A DNA stretch of 64,000 nt from Dryocosmus kuriphilus (GCA_038277395.1 CM076194.1:185412788-185476787), one strand, 5' to 3'; shown: positions 21,417 to 35,400, counted from the stretch's first letter. The notes: generated from the sequence alone by a model not told the origin. Numbers and translations are program-made.

Positions 21417-21450
21417 CAACACAAATTGTCGGTATTAAGTAGAACAATTG

Positions 21451-21457
21451 TTAATAT
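21451..21457 (-). promoter_or_regulatory. TATA-like box of the LTR promoter
   Basis: Sense strand ATATTAA at -30 to -24 relative to the first base of the PBS-complementary 14-mer (21427). The spacing is what RNA polymerase II TATA boxes show, and it independently supports a transcript starting exactly at the primer segment. Confidence 0.55.
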
Positions 21458-21622
21458 GTGCTACGTTAGAGCGAGTGCGACTGTGACTCAGCACAGTTTG
21501 TCAGCAACTGGCTCCTCTCGAGGCACGTTGTTCGTAGCGAGGATAGGCTCAGCCGGCTACAGCTGTTAGTCATGTGATAGCAGCATGTAGGCAACTAAGT
21601 TTGTAGGGTCGCCAAACTTACA

Positions 21623-24600
21623 CATCTAATTATCTATATTTTAAACTACTGACTAAGCTTGTAAAAATAAGGATTTACCTAATTTTTGACGGATTTCATA
21701 ATGAATGCAAGTACTATGTTTTTGAAAAAAAAATTTTTTTTCGATTAGACTTGACTTTCAAATGTTATTTATTATTTCATATTATTTATTTTAGAATATA
21801 AGATCTAAAGAATGCACAAAAGGGTGCCGAAACGTCGTGTTGTAATCAGAATTATAATAAAGATGGTATGACCAATGAATATTAACTTGAAATTATTTAA
21901 TTTCAAAGTTAGATTACTTTAATTTGTGACGATCGATAAAACACTTTTTATTGTTGGTAAACCTTCAACTATACTTTTTGAATTTATGGTCGATAAAGTA
22001 CTGGTAAAATATGGGATTTTTTGAATCAATCAAAGGAAAATTTGGCCTGGGCCCAAGGCGAGATATAGGTGAGTAGACATCAACCCAAAGAAAACTGATT
22101 CGTCTTAAGGAATAAAGGACCTTCCCTATTAGACGTAGGAGAAGATCCATAATTCCAGCACACATTGAAAATTCCACGTAACATTTTCTATATTAACAAC
22201 GCTCATTACAATGTACATAGAAAATTAGAGTCAGCAATATTTCATTTTGAAAAACAAATTTTAAACTCTGACATTAAAAATTTAAAAATTTAGTTTACTT
22301 CATTAACCATTTGGGAAACTTTTCACAATATTTAAAACATCGTTGACATAGAAATATCAAAGAACAATCTATAAATCATTCTTTTGCTTCACAAGAATTA
22401 ATTCTAAAGAAAATAAAATTCAAAACTCGAACTGAATTTATACAGAAATTTGAATTCAGAAAAAATAAGATCATTCAACAAAATTATGAAAGTAAAATAT
22501 TAATTGACATTTTAATTCTGAATTCAAATTTTAATTGTATCTTAATGTATATGTAAACAATCGACTATTTCAATTCAGTATCAGTTTATACCTCGAGGTC
22601 GTCAGACCAAGACACATCAGTAAAATGTTCTTCCTACAAAAGTTGAGATATATGTAATTATTTTTATATTTTAAACTACTGACTAAGCTTGCAAAAATAA
22701 GGATTTAACTAATTTTTGACGGATTTCATAATGAATGCAAGTACTATGTTTTTGAAAAAAAATTTTTTTCGATTAGACTTGACTTTCAAATGTTATTTAT
22801 TATTTCATATTATTTATTTTAGTATATAAGACCTGAAGAAGGCACAAAAGGGTGCCGAAACGTCGTGTTGTAATCATAATTATAATAAAGATGGTATGAC
22901 CAATGAATATTAACTTGAAATTATTTAATTTCAAAGTTAGATTACTTTAATTTATGACGATCGATAAAACACTTTTTGTTGTTGGTAAACCTTCAGCTAT
23001 ACTTTTTGAATTTATGGTCGATAAGGTACTGGTAAAACATGGGATTTTTTCAATACATCAAAGGAAAATATGGCCTGGGACCACGGCGAGACATAGGTGA
23101 GTGGACATCAACCCAAAGAAAACTGATTCGTCTTAAAGAACAAAGGACCTTCCTTATTAGACGTAGGAGAAGATCCATAATTCCAGCACACATTGAAAAT
23201 TCCACGAAACATTTTTATATTAACAACGCTCATTACAATGCACATAGAAAATTAGAATCAGCAATATCTCATTTTCAAAAACAAATTTTAAACTCTGAAA
23301 TTAAAAATCTAAAAATTTAGTTTACTTCATTAACCATTTGGGAAACTTTTCACAATATCTAAAACATCGTTTATATAGAAATATCAAAGAACAATCTATA
23401 AATAATTTTTTTGCTTCACAAGAATTAATTCTAGGGAAAATAAAATTCAAAACTCGGAATGAATTTATACAGAAATTTGAATTCAAAAAAAATAAGATCA
23501 TTCAACAAAATTATGAAAGTAAAATATTAATTGACGTTTTAATTCTGAATTCAAATTTTAATTGTATCTTAATGTATATGTAAACAATCGACTATTTCAA
23601 TTCAGTATCAGTTTATACCTCGAGGTCATCAGACCAAGACACATCAGTAAAATGTTCTTCCTACAAAAGTTGAGATACATGTACTTATTTATATTTTAAA
23701 CTACTGACTAAGCTTGTAAAAATAAGGATTTAACTAATTTTTAACGGATTTCATAATGAATTCAAGTACTATGTTTTTGGAAAAAAAATTTTTTTTCGAT
23801 AAGTCTTGACTTTTAAATGTTATTTATTATTTCATATTATTTATTTTAGAATATAAAACCTGAAGAAGGCACTACAGGGTGCCGAAACGTCGTGTTGTAA
23901 TCATAATTATAATAAAGATGGTATGACCAATGAATATTAACTTGAAATTATTTAATTTCAAAGTTAGATTACTTTAATTTATGACGATCGATAAAACACT
24001 TTTTGTTGTTGGTAAACCTTCAGCTATACTTTTTGAATTTATGGTCGATAAGGTACTGGTAAAATATGGGATTTTTTGAATCCATCAAAGGAAAATTTGG
24101 CCTGGGCCCAAGGCGAGATATAGGTGAGTGGACATCAACCCAAAGAAAACTGATTCGTCTTAAAGAACAAAGGACCTTCCTTATTAGATGTAGGAGAAGT
24201 TTCCTAACTCCAGCACACATTGAAAATTCCACGAAACATTTTTGTATTAACAACACTCATTACAATGTACATAGAAAATTAGAGTCAGCAATATCTCCTT
24301 TTCAAAAACAAATTTTAACCTCTGAAATTAAAAATAAAAAAATTTAGTTTCCTTCATTAACCATTTGGGAAACTTTTCACAATATTTAAAACACCGTTGA
24401 TATAGAAATATCAAAGAACAATCTATAAATCAATTCTTTTGCTTCACAAGAATTAATTCTAGAGAAAATAAAATTCAAAACTCGAACTGAATTTATACAG
24501 AAATTTGAATTCAGAAAAAATAAGATCATTCAACAAAATTATGAAAGTAAAATATTAATTGACATTTTAATTCTGAATTCAAATTTTAATTGTATCTTAA

Positions 24601-27600
24601 TGTATATGTAAACAATCGACTATTTCAATTCAGTATCAGTTTATACCTCGAGGTCGTCAGACCAAGACACATCAGTAAAATGTTCTTCCTACAAAAGTTG
24701 AGATACGTGTACTTATTTAGATTTTAAACTACTGACTAAGCTTGTAAAAGTAAGGATTTAACTAATTTTTAACGGATTTCATAATGAATGCAAGTACTAT
24801 GTTTTTGAAAAAAAAAAAATTTTTTTGATAAGACTTGACTTTCAAACGTTATTTATTATTTCATATTATTTATTTTAGAATATAAAACCTGAAGAAGGCA
24901 CAAAAGGGTGCCGAAACGTCGTGTTGTAATCATAATTATAATAAAGATGGTATGACCAACGAATATTAACTTGAAATTATTTAATTTCAAAGTTAGATTA
25001 CTTTAATTTATGACGATCGATAAAACACTTTTTGTTGTTGGTAAACCTTCAACTATATTTTTTGAATTTGTGGTCGATAAGGTACTGGTAAAACATGGGA
25101 TTTTTTTCAATACATCAAAGGAAAATATGGCCTGGGACCACGGCGAGACATAGGTGAGTGGACATCAACCCAAAGAAAACTGATTCGTCTTAAAGAACAA
25201 AGGACCTTCCTTATTAGACGTAGGAGAAGATCCATAATTCCAGCACACATTGAAAATTCCACGAAACATTTTTTATATTAACAACGCTCATTACAATGCA
25301 CATAGAAAATTAGAATCAGCAATATCTCATTTTCAAAAACAAATTTTAAATTCTGAAATTAAAAATCTAAAAATTTAGTTTACTTCATTAACCATTTGGG
25401 AAACTTTTCACAATATTTAAAACATCGTTTATATAGAAATATCAAAGAACAATCTATAAATAATTTTTTTTCTTCACAAGAATTAATTCTAGGGAAAATA
25501 AAATTCAAAACTCGGAATGAATTTATACAGAAATTTGAATCAAAAAAAAAATAAGATCATTCAACAAAATTATGAAAGTAAAATATTAATTGACGTTTTA
25601 ATTCTGAATTCAAATTTTAATTGTATGTTAATGTATATGTAAACAATCGACTATTTCAATTCAGTATCAGTTTATACCTCGAGGTCATCAGACCAAGACA
25701 CATCAGTAAAATGTTCTTCCTACAAAAGTTGAGATACATGTACTTATTTATATTTTAAGCTACTGACTAAGCTTGTAAAAATAAGGATTTAACTAATTTT
25801 TAACGGATTTCATAATGAATTCAAGTACTATGTTTTTGAAAAAAAAAAAAATTTTTCGATAAAGTCTTGACTTTTAAATGTTATTTATTATTTCATATTA
25901 TTTATTTTAGAATATAAAACCTGAAGAAGGCACTACAGGGTGCCGAAACGTCGTGTTGTAATCATAATTATAATAAAGATCGTATGACCAATGAATATTA
26001 ACTTGAAATTATTTAATTTCAAAGTTAGATTACTTTAATTTATGACGATCGATAAAACACTTTTTGTTGTTGGTAAACCTTCAGCTATACTTTTTGAATT
26101 TATGGTCGATAAGGTACTGGTAAAACATGGGATTTTTTCAATACATCAAAGGAAAATATGGCCTGGGACCACGGCGAGACATAGGTGAGTGGACATCAAC
26201 CCAAAGAAAACTGATTCGTCTTAAAGAACAAAGGACCTTCCTTATTAGACGTAGGAGAAGATCCATAATTCCAGCACACATTGAAAATTCCACGAAACAT
26301 TTTTATATTAACAACGCTCATTACAATGCACATAGAAAATTAGAATCAGCAATATCTCATTTTCAAAAACAAATTTTAAATTCTGAAATTAAAAATCTAA
26401 AAATTTAGTTTACTTCATTAACCATTTGGGAAACTTTTCACAATATTTAAAACATCGTTGATATAGAAATATCAAAGAACAATCTATAAAAATTTCTTTT
26501 GCTTCACAAGAATTAATTCTAGAGAAAATAAAATTCAAAACTCGGAATGAATTTATACAGAAATTTGAATTAAAAAAAAAATAAGATCATTCAACAAAAT
26601 TATGAAAGTAAAATATTAATTGACGTTTTAATTCTGAATTCAAATTTTAATTGTATGTTAATGTATATGTAAACAATCGACTATTTCAATTCAGTATCAG
26701 TTTATACCTCGAGGTCATCAGACCAAGACACATCAGTAAAATGTTCTTCCTACAAAAGTTGAGATACATGTACTTATTTATATTTTAAACTACTGACTAA
26801 GCTTGTAAAAATAAGGATTTAACTAATTTTTAACGGATTTCATAATGAATTCAAGTACTATGTTTTTGAAAAAAAAAAAAAAATTTTTCGATAAGTCTTG
26901 ACTTTTAAATGTTATTTATTATTTCATATTATTTATTTTAGAATATAAAACCTGAAGAAGGCACTACAGGGTGCCGAAACGTCGTGTTGTAATCATAATT
27001 ATAATAAAGATGGTATGACCAACGAATATTAACTTGAAATTATTTAATTTCAAAGTTAGATTACTTTAATTTATGACGATCGATAAAACACTTTTTGTTG
27101 TTGGTAAACCTTCAACTATATTTTTTGAATTTGTGGTCGATAAGGTACTGGTAAAACATGGGATTTTTTCAATACATCAAAGGAAAATATGGCCTGGGAC
27201 CACGGCGAGACATAGGTGAGTGGACATCAACCCAAAGAAAACTGATTCGTCTTAAAGAACAAAGGACCTTCCTTATTAGACGTAGGAGAAGATCCATAAT
27301 TCCAGCACACATTGAAAATTCCACGAAACATTTTTATATTAACAACGCTCATTACAATGCACATAGAAAATTAGAATCAGCAATATCTCATTTTCAAAAA
27401 CAAATTTTAAATTCTGAAATTAAAAATCTAAAAATTTAGTTTACTTCATTAACCATTTGGGAAACTTTTCACAATATTTAAAACATCGTTTATATAGAAA
27501 TATCAAAGAACAATCTATAAATAATTTTTTTTCTTCACAAGAATTAATTCTAGGGAAAATAAAATTCAAAACTCGGAATGAATTTATACAGAAATTTGAA

Positions 27601-30600
27601 TTAAAAAAAAATAAGATCATTCAACAAAATTATGAAAGTAAAATATTAATTGACGTTTTAATTCTGAATTCAAATTTTAATTGTATGTTAATGTATATGT
27701 AAACAATCGACTATTTCAATTCAGTATCAGTTTATACCTCGAGGTCATCAGACCAAGACACATCAGTAAAATGTTCTTCCTACAAAAGTTGAGATACATG
27801 TACTTATTTATATTTTAAACTACTGACTAAGCTTGTAAAAATAAGGATTTAACTAATTTTTAACGGATTTCATAATGAATTCAAGTACTATGTTTTTGAA
27901 AAAAAAAAAATTTTTCGATAAGTCTTGACTTTTAAATGTTATTTATTATTTCATATTATTTATTTTAGAATATAAAACCTGAAGAAGGCACTACAGGGTG
28001 CCGAAACGTCGTGTTGTAATCATAATTATAATAAAGATGGTATGACCAACGAATATTAACTTGAAATTATTTAATTTCAAAGTTAGATTACTTTAATTTA
28101 TGACGATCGATAAAACACTTTTTGTTGTTGGTAAACCTTCAACTATATTTTTTGAATTTGTGGTCGATAAGGTACTGGTAAAACATGGGATTTTTTCAAT
28201 ACATCAAAGGAAAATATGGCCTGGGACCACGGCGAGACATAGGTGAGTGGACATCAACCCAAAGAAAACTGATTCGTCTTAAAGAACAAAGGACCTTCCT
28301 TATTAGACGTAGGAGAAGATCCATAATTCCAGCACACATTGAAAATTCCACGAAACATTTTTATATTAACAACGCTCATTACAATGCACATAGAAAATTA
28401 GAATCAGCAATATCTCATTTTCAAAAACAAATTTTAAATTCTGAAATTAAAAATCTAAAAATTTAGTTTACTTCATTAACCATTTGGGAAACTTTTCACA
28501 ATATTTAAAACATCGTTTATATAGAAATATCAAAGAACAATCTATAAATAATTTTTTTTCTTCACAAGAATTAATTCTAGGGAAAATAAAATTCAAAACT
28601 CGGAATGAATTTATACAGAAATTTGAATTAAAAAAAAATAAGATCATTCAACAAAATTATGAAAGTAAAATATTAATTGACGTTTTAATTCTGAATTCAA
28701 ATTTTAATTGTATGTTAATGTATATGTAAACAATCGACTATTTCAATTCAGTATCAGTTTATACCTCGAGGTCATCAGACCAAGACACATCAGTAAAATG
28801 TTCTTCCTACAAAAGTTGAGATACATGTACTTATTTATATTTTAAACTACTGACTAAGCTTGTAAAAATAAGGATTTAACTAATTTTTAACGGATTTCAT
28901 AATGAATTCAAGTACTATGTTTTTGAAAAAAAAAAAAATTTTTCGATAAATCTTGACTTTTAAATGTTATTTATTATTTCATATTATTTATTTTAGAATA
29001 TAAAACCTGAAGAAGGCACTACAGGGTGCCGAAACGTCGTGTTGTAATCATAATTATAATAAAGATCGTATGACCAATGAATATTAACTTGAAATTATTT
29101 AATTTCAAAGTTAGATTACTTTAATTTATGACGATCGATAAAACACTTTTTGTTGTTGGTAAACCTTCAGCTATACTTTTTTGAATTTATGGTCGATAAG
29201 GTACTGGTAAAACATGGGATTTTTTCAATACATCAAAGGAAAATATGGCCTGGGACCACGGCGAGACATAGGTGAGTGGACATCAACCCAAAGAAAACTG
29301 ATTCGTCTTAAAGAACAAAGGACCTTCCTTATTAGACGTAGGAGAAGATCCATAATTCCAGCACACATTGAAAATTCCACGTAACATTTCTATATTAACA
29401 ACGCTCATTACAATGTACATAGAAAATTAGAGTCAGCAATATTTCATTTTCAAAAACAAATTTTAAACTCTGACATTAAAAATTAAAAAAATTTAGTTTA
29501 CTTCACTAACCATTTGGGAAACTTTTCACAATATTTAAAACACCGTTGATATAGAAATATCAAAGAACAATCTATAAATCATTTTTTGCTTCACAAGAAT
29601 TAATTCTAGAGAAAATAAAATTAAAAACTCGAACTGAATTTATACAGAAATTTGAATTCAGAAAAAATAAGATCATTCAACAAAATTATGAAAGTAAAAT
29701 ATTAATTGACATTTTAATTCTGAATTCAAATTTTAATTGTATCTAAATGTAGATGTAAACAATCGACTATTTCAATTCAGTATCAGTTTATACCTCGAGG
29801 TCGTCAGACCAAGACACATCAGTAAAATGTTCCTCTTACAAAAATTGAGATACATATACTTATTTATATTTTAAACTACTGACTAAGCTTGTAAAAATAA
29901 GCATTTAATTAACTTTTAACGGATTTCATAATGAATGTAAGTATTATGTTTTTGAAAAAAAATTTTCGATTAGACTTGACTTTCAAATGTTATTCATTAT
30001 TTCATATTATTTATTTTGGGATATAAAACCTGAAGGAGGCACAAAAGGGTGCCGAAACGTCGTGTTGTAATCATAATTATAATAAAGATCGTATGACCAA
30101 TGAATATTAACTTGAAATTATTTAATTTCAAAGTTAGATTACTTTAATTTATGATGATCCATAAAACACTTCTTGTTGTTGGTAAACCTTCAACTATACT
30201 TTTTGAATTTGTGGTCGATAAGGTACTGGTAAAATATGCGATTTTCCGAATACATCAAAGGAAAATATGGCCTGGGACCAAGGCGAGATATAGGTGAGTG
30301 GACATCAACCCAAAGAAAACTGATTCGTTTTAAAGAACAAAGGACCTTTCTTTACTAGATATAGGAAAAGTTCCATAATTCCAGCACACATTGAAAATTC
30401 CACGAAACATTTTTATATTATCAACGCTCATTACAATGTACATAGAAAATTAGAGTCAGCAATATCTCATTTTCAAAAACAAATTTTAAACTCTGAAATT
30501 GAAAATTTAGAATACTTTATTAACCATTCAGGAAACTTTTCACAATATTTAAAACATCGTTTATATAGAAATATCAAAGAACAATCTATAAATCATTTTT

Positions 30601-31001
30601 TTGCTTCACAAGAATTAATTCTAGAGAAAATAAAATTCAAAACTAGAACTGAATTTATACAGAAATTTGAATTCAGAAAAAAATAAGATCATTCAACAAC
30701 ATTATGAAAGTAAAATATTAATTGACATTTTAATTCTGAATACAAATTTTAATTGTATCTTCATGTACATGTAAACAATCGACTATTTCAATTCAGTATC
30801 AGTTTATACCTCGAGGTCGTCAGACCAAGACACATCAGTAAAATGTTCTTCTTACAAAAATTGAGATACATATACTTATTTATATTTGAAACTACTGACT
30901 AAGCTTGTGAAAATAAGGATTTAATTTATTTTTAACGGATTTCATAGTGAATGTAAGTACTATGTTTTTGAAAAAAAAAAATTTTTCGATTAGACTTGAC
31001 T
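21623..31001 (+). repeat. PLE-derived tandem array, block C
   Basis: Nine monomers with ORF-A starts near 22011, 23039, 24066, 25096, 26127, 27158, 28185, 29215 and 30236 (spacings 1021-1031). Between about 22.9 and 29.4 kb most belong to one homogeneous subfamily, with loop TACAGG in the hammerhead-like motif, GGACCACGGCGAGACATAGG in ORF-A and CATCAGACC where others have CGTCAGACC. The monomer beside the LTR element has a broken core (CTAAAGAATGCAC, about 21806). The last monomers (30236 onward) return to the GAAGGAGG type that precedes the LINE. Confidence 0.94.
30030..30061 (+). ncRNA. Hammerhead-like motif, GAAGGAGG variant before LINE copy 2
   Basis: Same form as at 5311 and 55100: G where most units have A at the core A9 position, with intact stem II and an intact GAAACGUC block. 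It is useful as a marker of the segment duplicated with the LINE. Confidence 0.5.
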
Positions 31002-31465
31002 AAGTAGTCTAAGATGGCGCCGAGTGCGGTCGTACTGTTGGGTCGCTCCGTGTTTCGGGTTGTTTTTCTTTTGTGAATCATCGTATTTAATTTCAAAAAG
31101 TGTCTCTGGTATGCATTTTGTGACCCTTAACACCCATAGTGTGTGAGTAGGGGGTGCGGATAACGGTTTTGTCGCAAAAACATTTATTGCTAAACTCAGT
31201 TGAGGTTCCCACGTGGCCAGTGAGCGGTGTATGTGATTTTTGGTGAAAAAGGATTGTTTCAGTGCAGAAGGAGGATTATTATTAAACGTATGTTCGAAGA
31301 TTAGTATACGGCTAACATTTAATCTTGTTTTGCGCCTGTATTTCAGATATATCTCTAACTTTTGGTTCCTAGTATTCCTTGAGCATTCATTGGCTCCTAA
31401 CCTCTAAGCACACATAACCTCGGTTGTTCCCACGTGTCTCTAAACCTAGAAATATTTATGCCGCT
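31002..31465 (+). promoter_or_regulatory. LINE copy 2 5' UTR with YY1/Pho-like motif
   Basis: Non-coding leader. AAGATGGCGCC lies at 31011-31021, again 10 nt inside the element. It differs from copy 1 at only a few positions (for example CAGTGAGCGG and CGTATGTTCG here). Confidence 0.5.
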
Positions 31466-32427
31466 ATGGCCTCGAACAAAGGCACGTCTAAGATCAATCT
31501 CTCCGCTGAAAAAATCTGCAGAGGTTGTGCATCTAAAGTTGTTGATGCTACGTTTTGCTCAGGATGCTCCGCTCCCTACCATCCTGCTTGTGCGGGTCGT
31601 TGTGCTACATTGCCTACTGGTGCTTACACCCGTTGCTGTGGCTCTCGCAAAAACCACCATCTCCAATTCGGGCTTTCGACCTGGAAGACATTAACAGGAT
31701 TATTCAGTCTGCCATCGGAACACTCCAAACTACACTTCAAACGAAGTTATCTGAGGACAACCAGAAAGTGCTTGACTCTGTCAAATCCATAGAGGAGAAG
31801 CTCGATGGACTTCCGGAACGAGTTACTAAAAATGAAAAAGCGCTCGACAGTGTTACTGCCCGGATTCAGGATATTGAAGGTACGCTGGAATCTTTTGATT
31901 TAAATAATCATTCGGTGCTTGACGAAGTAGAGCGTCGCAATGCTAGGAGACGCAACTTGATCCTTTTTGGGTTACCTGAGAGTAGTCAGGCCAACGTTCG
32001 TCCCGCTGGTTCCACCTCTGTACCCAACCCAACAACTCCCCAAGTCCAAACTTTCCTGGAAAGCGTCCTATCCCCAGGTTCGTTGCCAACGTTCGAGGCA
32101 TTCCGGCTTGGCACTTTGTCTCGTGATTTGCTCAAACCTAGACCGGTTAAAATCTGTTGCCAGGATCAGCGTGCGGCGCAGGCGCTCTTGCACTCGTTCC
32201 TAATTGCAATGAAGAACACGGAAAAAGAGAAAAGGACAACGAGAGCATCAACGGCGAAGAATCTCAGCATCTGGATGGCCCCGGACAGAACAAAGACGCA
32301 GCTTCAACAGATTCAGCATTTGAAAGAGACACTAAAAATGCGACAGGAGGCAGGAGAGGTGGATCTAAGGCTTGTGTTCAGGGACAATGTCCCAGTGTTA
32401 ATGAGTGTACGGTCGAAAAAGGCCTGA
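31466..32427 (+). pseudogene. LINE ORF1, copy 2, frameshifted
   Basis: Starts at ATG 31466 with the same PHD-like Cys/His cluster as copy 1. A 5-nt A-rich insertion near 31648 (CTCGCAAAAACCACC here, CTCGACCACC in copy 1) shifts the frame. The remaining coiled-coil and RRM-like parts continue in the second frame to TGA 32427. Otherwise only a few residues differ from copy 1 (for example Glu to Val before the R-R-N-A-R-R block, and Phe to Cys at K-I-C-F). Confidence 0.85.
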
Positions 32428-32465
32428 GTGTTCCTTCCTACGATTTCTCTTACGGCCCTCCTACC

Positions 32466-35400
32466 ATGGTCTCTTCATGTAGTCAAGCTCACTTATGTAA
32501 TAGTGTCGGTGTGACTCTTACACCACCTCAAGCGTTGTCTAATGATATTAATGCTCTCGCATCTCTCTATAACCTGCTTGAAGTCTATTACCAGAATGTA
32601 CGGGGCATGCGCACAAAGCTACATGTACTAAGAAAAGTAATACCGGCTTGTACAGCAGATATAATTATTCTTTCCGAAACTTGGTTGCATAGTGGCATTA
32701 TGAACTCTGAATTAGGTCTAAATAATTTTTCTCTGTATAGATTTGATAGAGATTCTCTTACTAGCAGCCATGAACGAGGAGGTGGTATTCTTATTGCTGT
32801 TAAAGATAAATTTCATAGTATATCCATACCTTGTAACATTAACTCAGTTGAAGCGATATTTGTTCGTGTAAGCGTGCGTAACTTTTCTCACATTTTTTGC
32901 GCCGTCTACATTCCTCCTCGCTCTGATATTGCTAAATATACTGACTTTTGTAATATGCTTGAAGAGGTCTCGAATGTATTCCCGAGCCACCCGATTCATA
33001 TTTTAGGCGACTTTAGCATGCCTTTCATTAGCTGGAATAACAATGCCACACTTAGTAATCAGGATATTCCCTTTTCGATAAATACTGATTCTTCTACTTG
33101 TCAAAACGCAATCGCTCAAAACCTGTTAGATACAATACATTTTTTAAATCTTTATCAGAAAAACTCTATAGTAAATAAATTCGGCTCAATGCTCGACCTT
33201 ATATTGTCCAATTATAACAATTGCTCGTCCTGCCTGGCACCGGATTCATTGCTACCTTGTGATCCCTTCCATCCACCGATAATTTATGATGTATCTACTC
33301 CTAGTACACCCAGTGAATTGGCAAATAATACTGTATCTTATAACTTCAAAAAAGCAAACTTCGCACATATCAACTCGTATTTAGAAAATGTTGACTGGAT
33401 AAATAGTCTCTCTAATTCGATAATCCTTTCTAACAATAATTGTCACAACTTTAATAATCAGGAAATTATCGATAATATGGTTGACTTTTTATACATGCAC
33501 TTGTACACTGCGATAGAGGAGTATGTCCCTAAGTATTATTATCATACTTCAACCTACCCTCCCTGGTTTTCATACGAGCTTAAAGATCTCGTGATTGCCA
33601 AGAAGATTGCGCACTCAGTGTACAAGAGAACGAGAGATCGGACTGACTATGAGAATTTCTCTGTCTTGAGGGCGAAATATAATTTTTTATCGGAACATTG
33701 TTATAATGAGTACATACTTAGGACTGAGGGAAGTATCATAGCCAGCCCGAAATCCTTTTGGAACTATGTTAACGAATCTAGAAATAATTCTTCGATGCCA
33801 GCTGAAATGTTTCTCGACAATTTAAGAGCAGACTCCTGTTTGCAGATAGCCGAATTATTTGCTATGCACTTTAGATCAGTCTACAATCCTACCAACATTT
33901 GTGCCTACATTCATTCTTACAACGTTGAAGTCGATCTAAACATTGTTTATATTTCCAGAGACGAAATCAGGGCTAAACTACGTAATCTCAAGCAAAATAA
34001 GGGAGCGGGTATCGATGGCATCCCTCCCTCTCTTTTGAAGTCCTGTTGCTCGTCACTTACTGAACCTCTTTTTTTTTTAATTTTCAACGCGTCCCTGGAA
34101 AAAGGTTACTTCCCGTATGCTTGGAAAAAGGGAATAATTGTTCCTATCCATAAGGTTGGTGGCAAATCTGACGTTACTAACTATAGGCCGATAACAATAA
34201 TTAATGCCATAGCTAAAGTGTTTGAAAGTATAATGTATGATAAAGTTTACTTTGCATTTTCTAACTTTTTCTTTGACGAGCAGCATGGATTTAGAAAGGG
34301 CCGCTCGGTTAGTACAAATCTATGCATCTATACTCAACACTTACTGAGTGCACTAGAGGGTGGCGGACAGGTGGATTTCGTCTACACTGACTTTTCTAAG
34401 GCTTTTGACAAAGTGGATCACAGCATCCTAATTTCTAAACTAAGAGCATATAGTGTCTCTAGTAATACAGTTAATTGGATAGAATCTTATTTACATAACA
34501 GAACACAAGTTGTTAGAATAAAAGATCATCTATCTAGCGAAATTTTTGCAACGTCGGGTGTTCCCCAAGGGTCGCGTATGGGTCCCCTAATCTTTCTAAT
34601 CTTCATAAATGATCTAAAACAATCTATCCAGCATAGTAACTTCCTTTGTTACGCGGATGACCTTAAATTATATCGCAAAATTTCTTCCTTTGTTTGTGCA
34701 GCAAAACTTCAAGAAGATCTTGAAAGAATTAATTTCTGGTCTTTGGAAAATAACATGCCCTTAAATATGAAAAAAATGTCAAACTATCTCATTCACAAGA
34801 AAGAGGAGGCTAATTAGATTCTTTTATAACATCGAAGGACAACTGTTGGATAGAGTTCTCTTTGTGAAAGATCTAGGTGTCATCCTTGACTTTGCCCTAA
34901 CTTACCTTGATCATTTATCTATGATTGTGAATAAAGCACTCAAAACATTAGGTTTCATTATTAGAACATCTAAGTCTTTTCATAATCTTTTAGTTCTTAA
35001 AACATTCTATTTCTCGCTAGTCAGACCTCATCTTGAGACGGCTTCCATCATCTGGTCACCCTTCTACGCGGATCATATGATGAGAATTGAACGAGTTCAA
35101 AACAGATTTCTCAGATTTGTAGCTTGGCAGCTTGGTATATATAGGAATAGATTTGACCACAATTATACTGAACTACGAACTACCCTAAACATACCTTCAA
35201 TGCAATCCCGTCTTGTAACAGCAGATTTGCGTTTTCTCTATAATGTAATTAACGGTCATATCGATTCACCACAAATTCTAGCCCTGATCTCGTTCTCTGC
35301 TCCTTCTCTATCTCTCAGAGGCTCAACCTCTACCTTTAGAGTTCCTTTCCATCGAACAAATTATGGCGGGAATAGTACTCTCACACGAATTTGTAAAAAG

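Larger units (their letters stand above)
16776..21622 (-). mobile_element. Ty3/gypsy LTR retrotransposon, full-length, pol-defective, probably self-primed
   Basis: A 4847-bp element on the - strand inserted in an array monomer. Order on its sense strand: 5' LTR (21251-21622), PBS (21237-21250), gag (21236-20142), pol (protease, RT, RNase H, integrase; to 17157), PPT (17158-17148), 3' LTR (16776-17147). The LTRs are 372 bp each, begin TGTAAG and end CTTACA, and differ at only four positions (about 1.1%), so the insertion is young. There is no envelope ORF. Pol carries two in-frame stops and a frameshift, so this copy cannot make a full polyprotein. The domain order RT-RNaseH-IN places it in Metaviridae; the lineage is not determined. 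Confidence 0.95.
21251..21622 (-). repeat. 5' LTR (372 bp) with promoter
   Basis: On the sense strand it runs from 21622 down to 21251. If transcription starts at the 14-mer complementary to the PBS (position 196, base 21427), then U3 is about 195 nt and R plus U5 about 177 nt. It is 98.9% identical to the 3' LTR by direct comparison. Confidence 0.95.
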
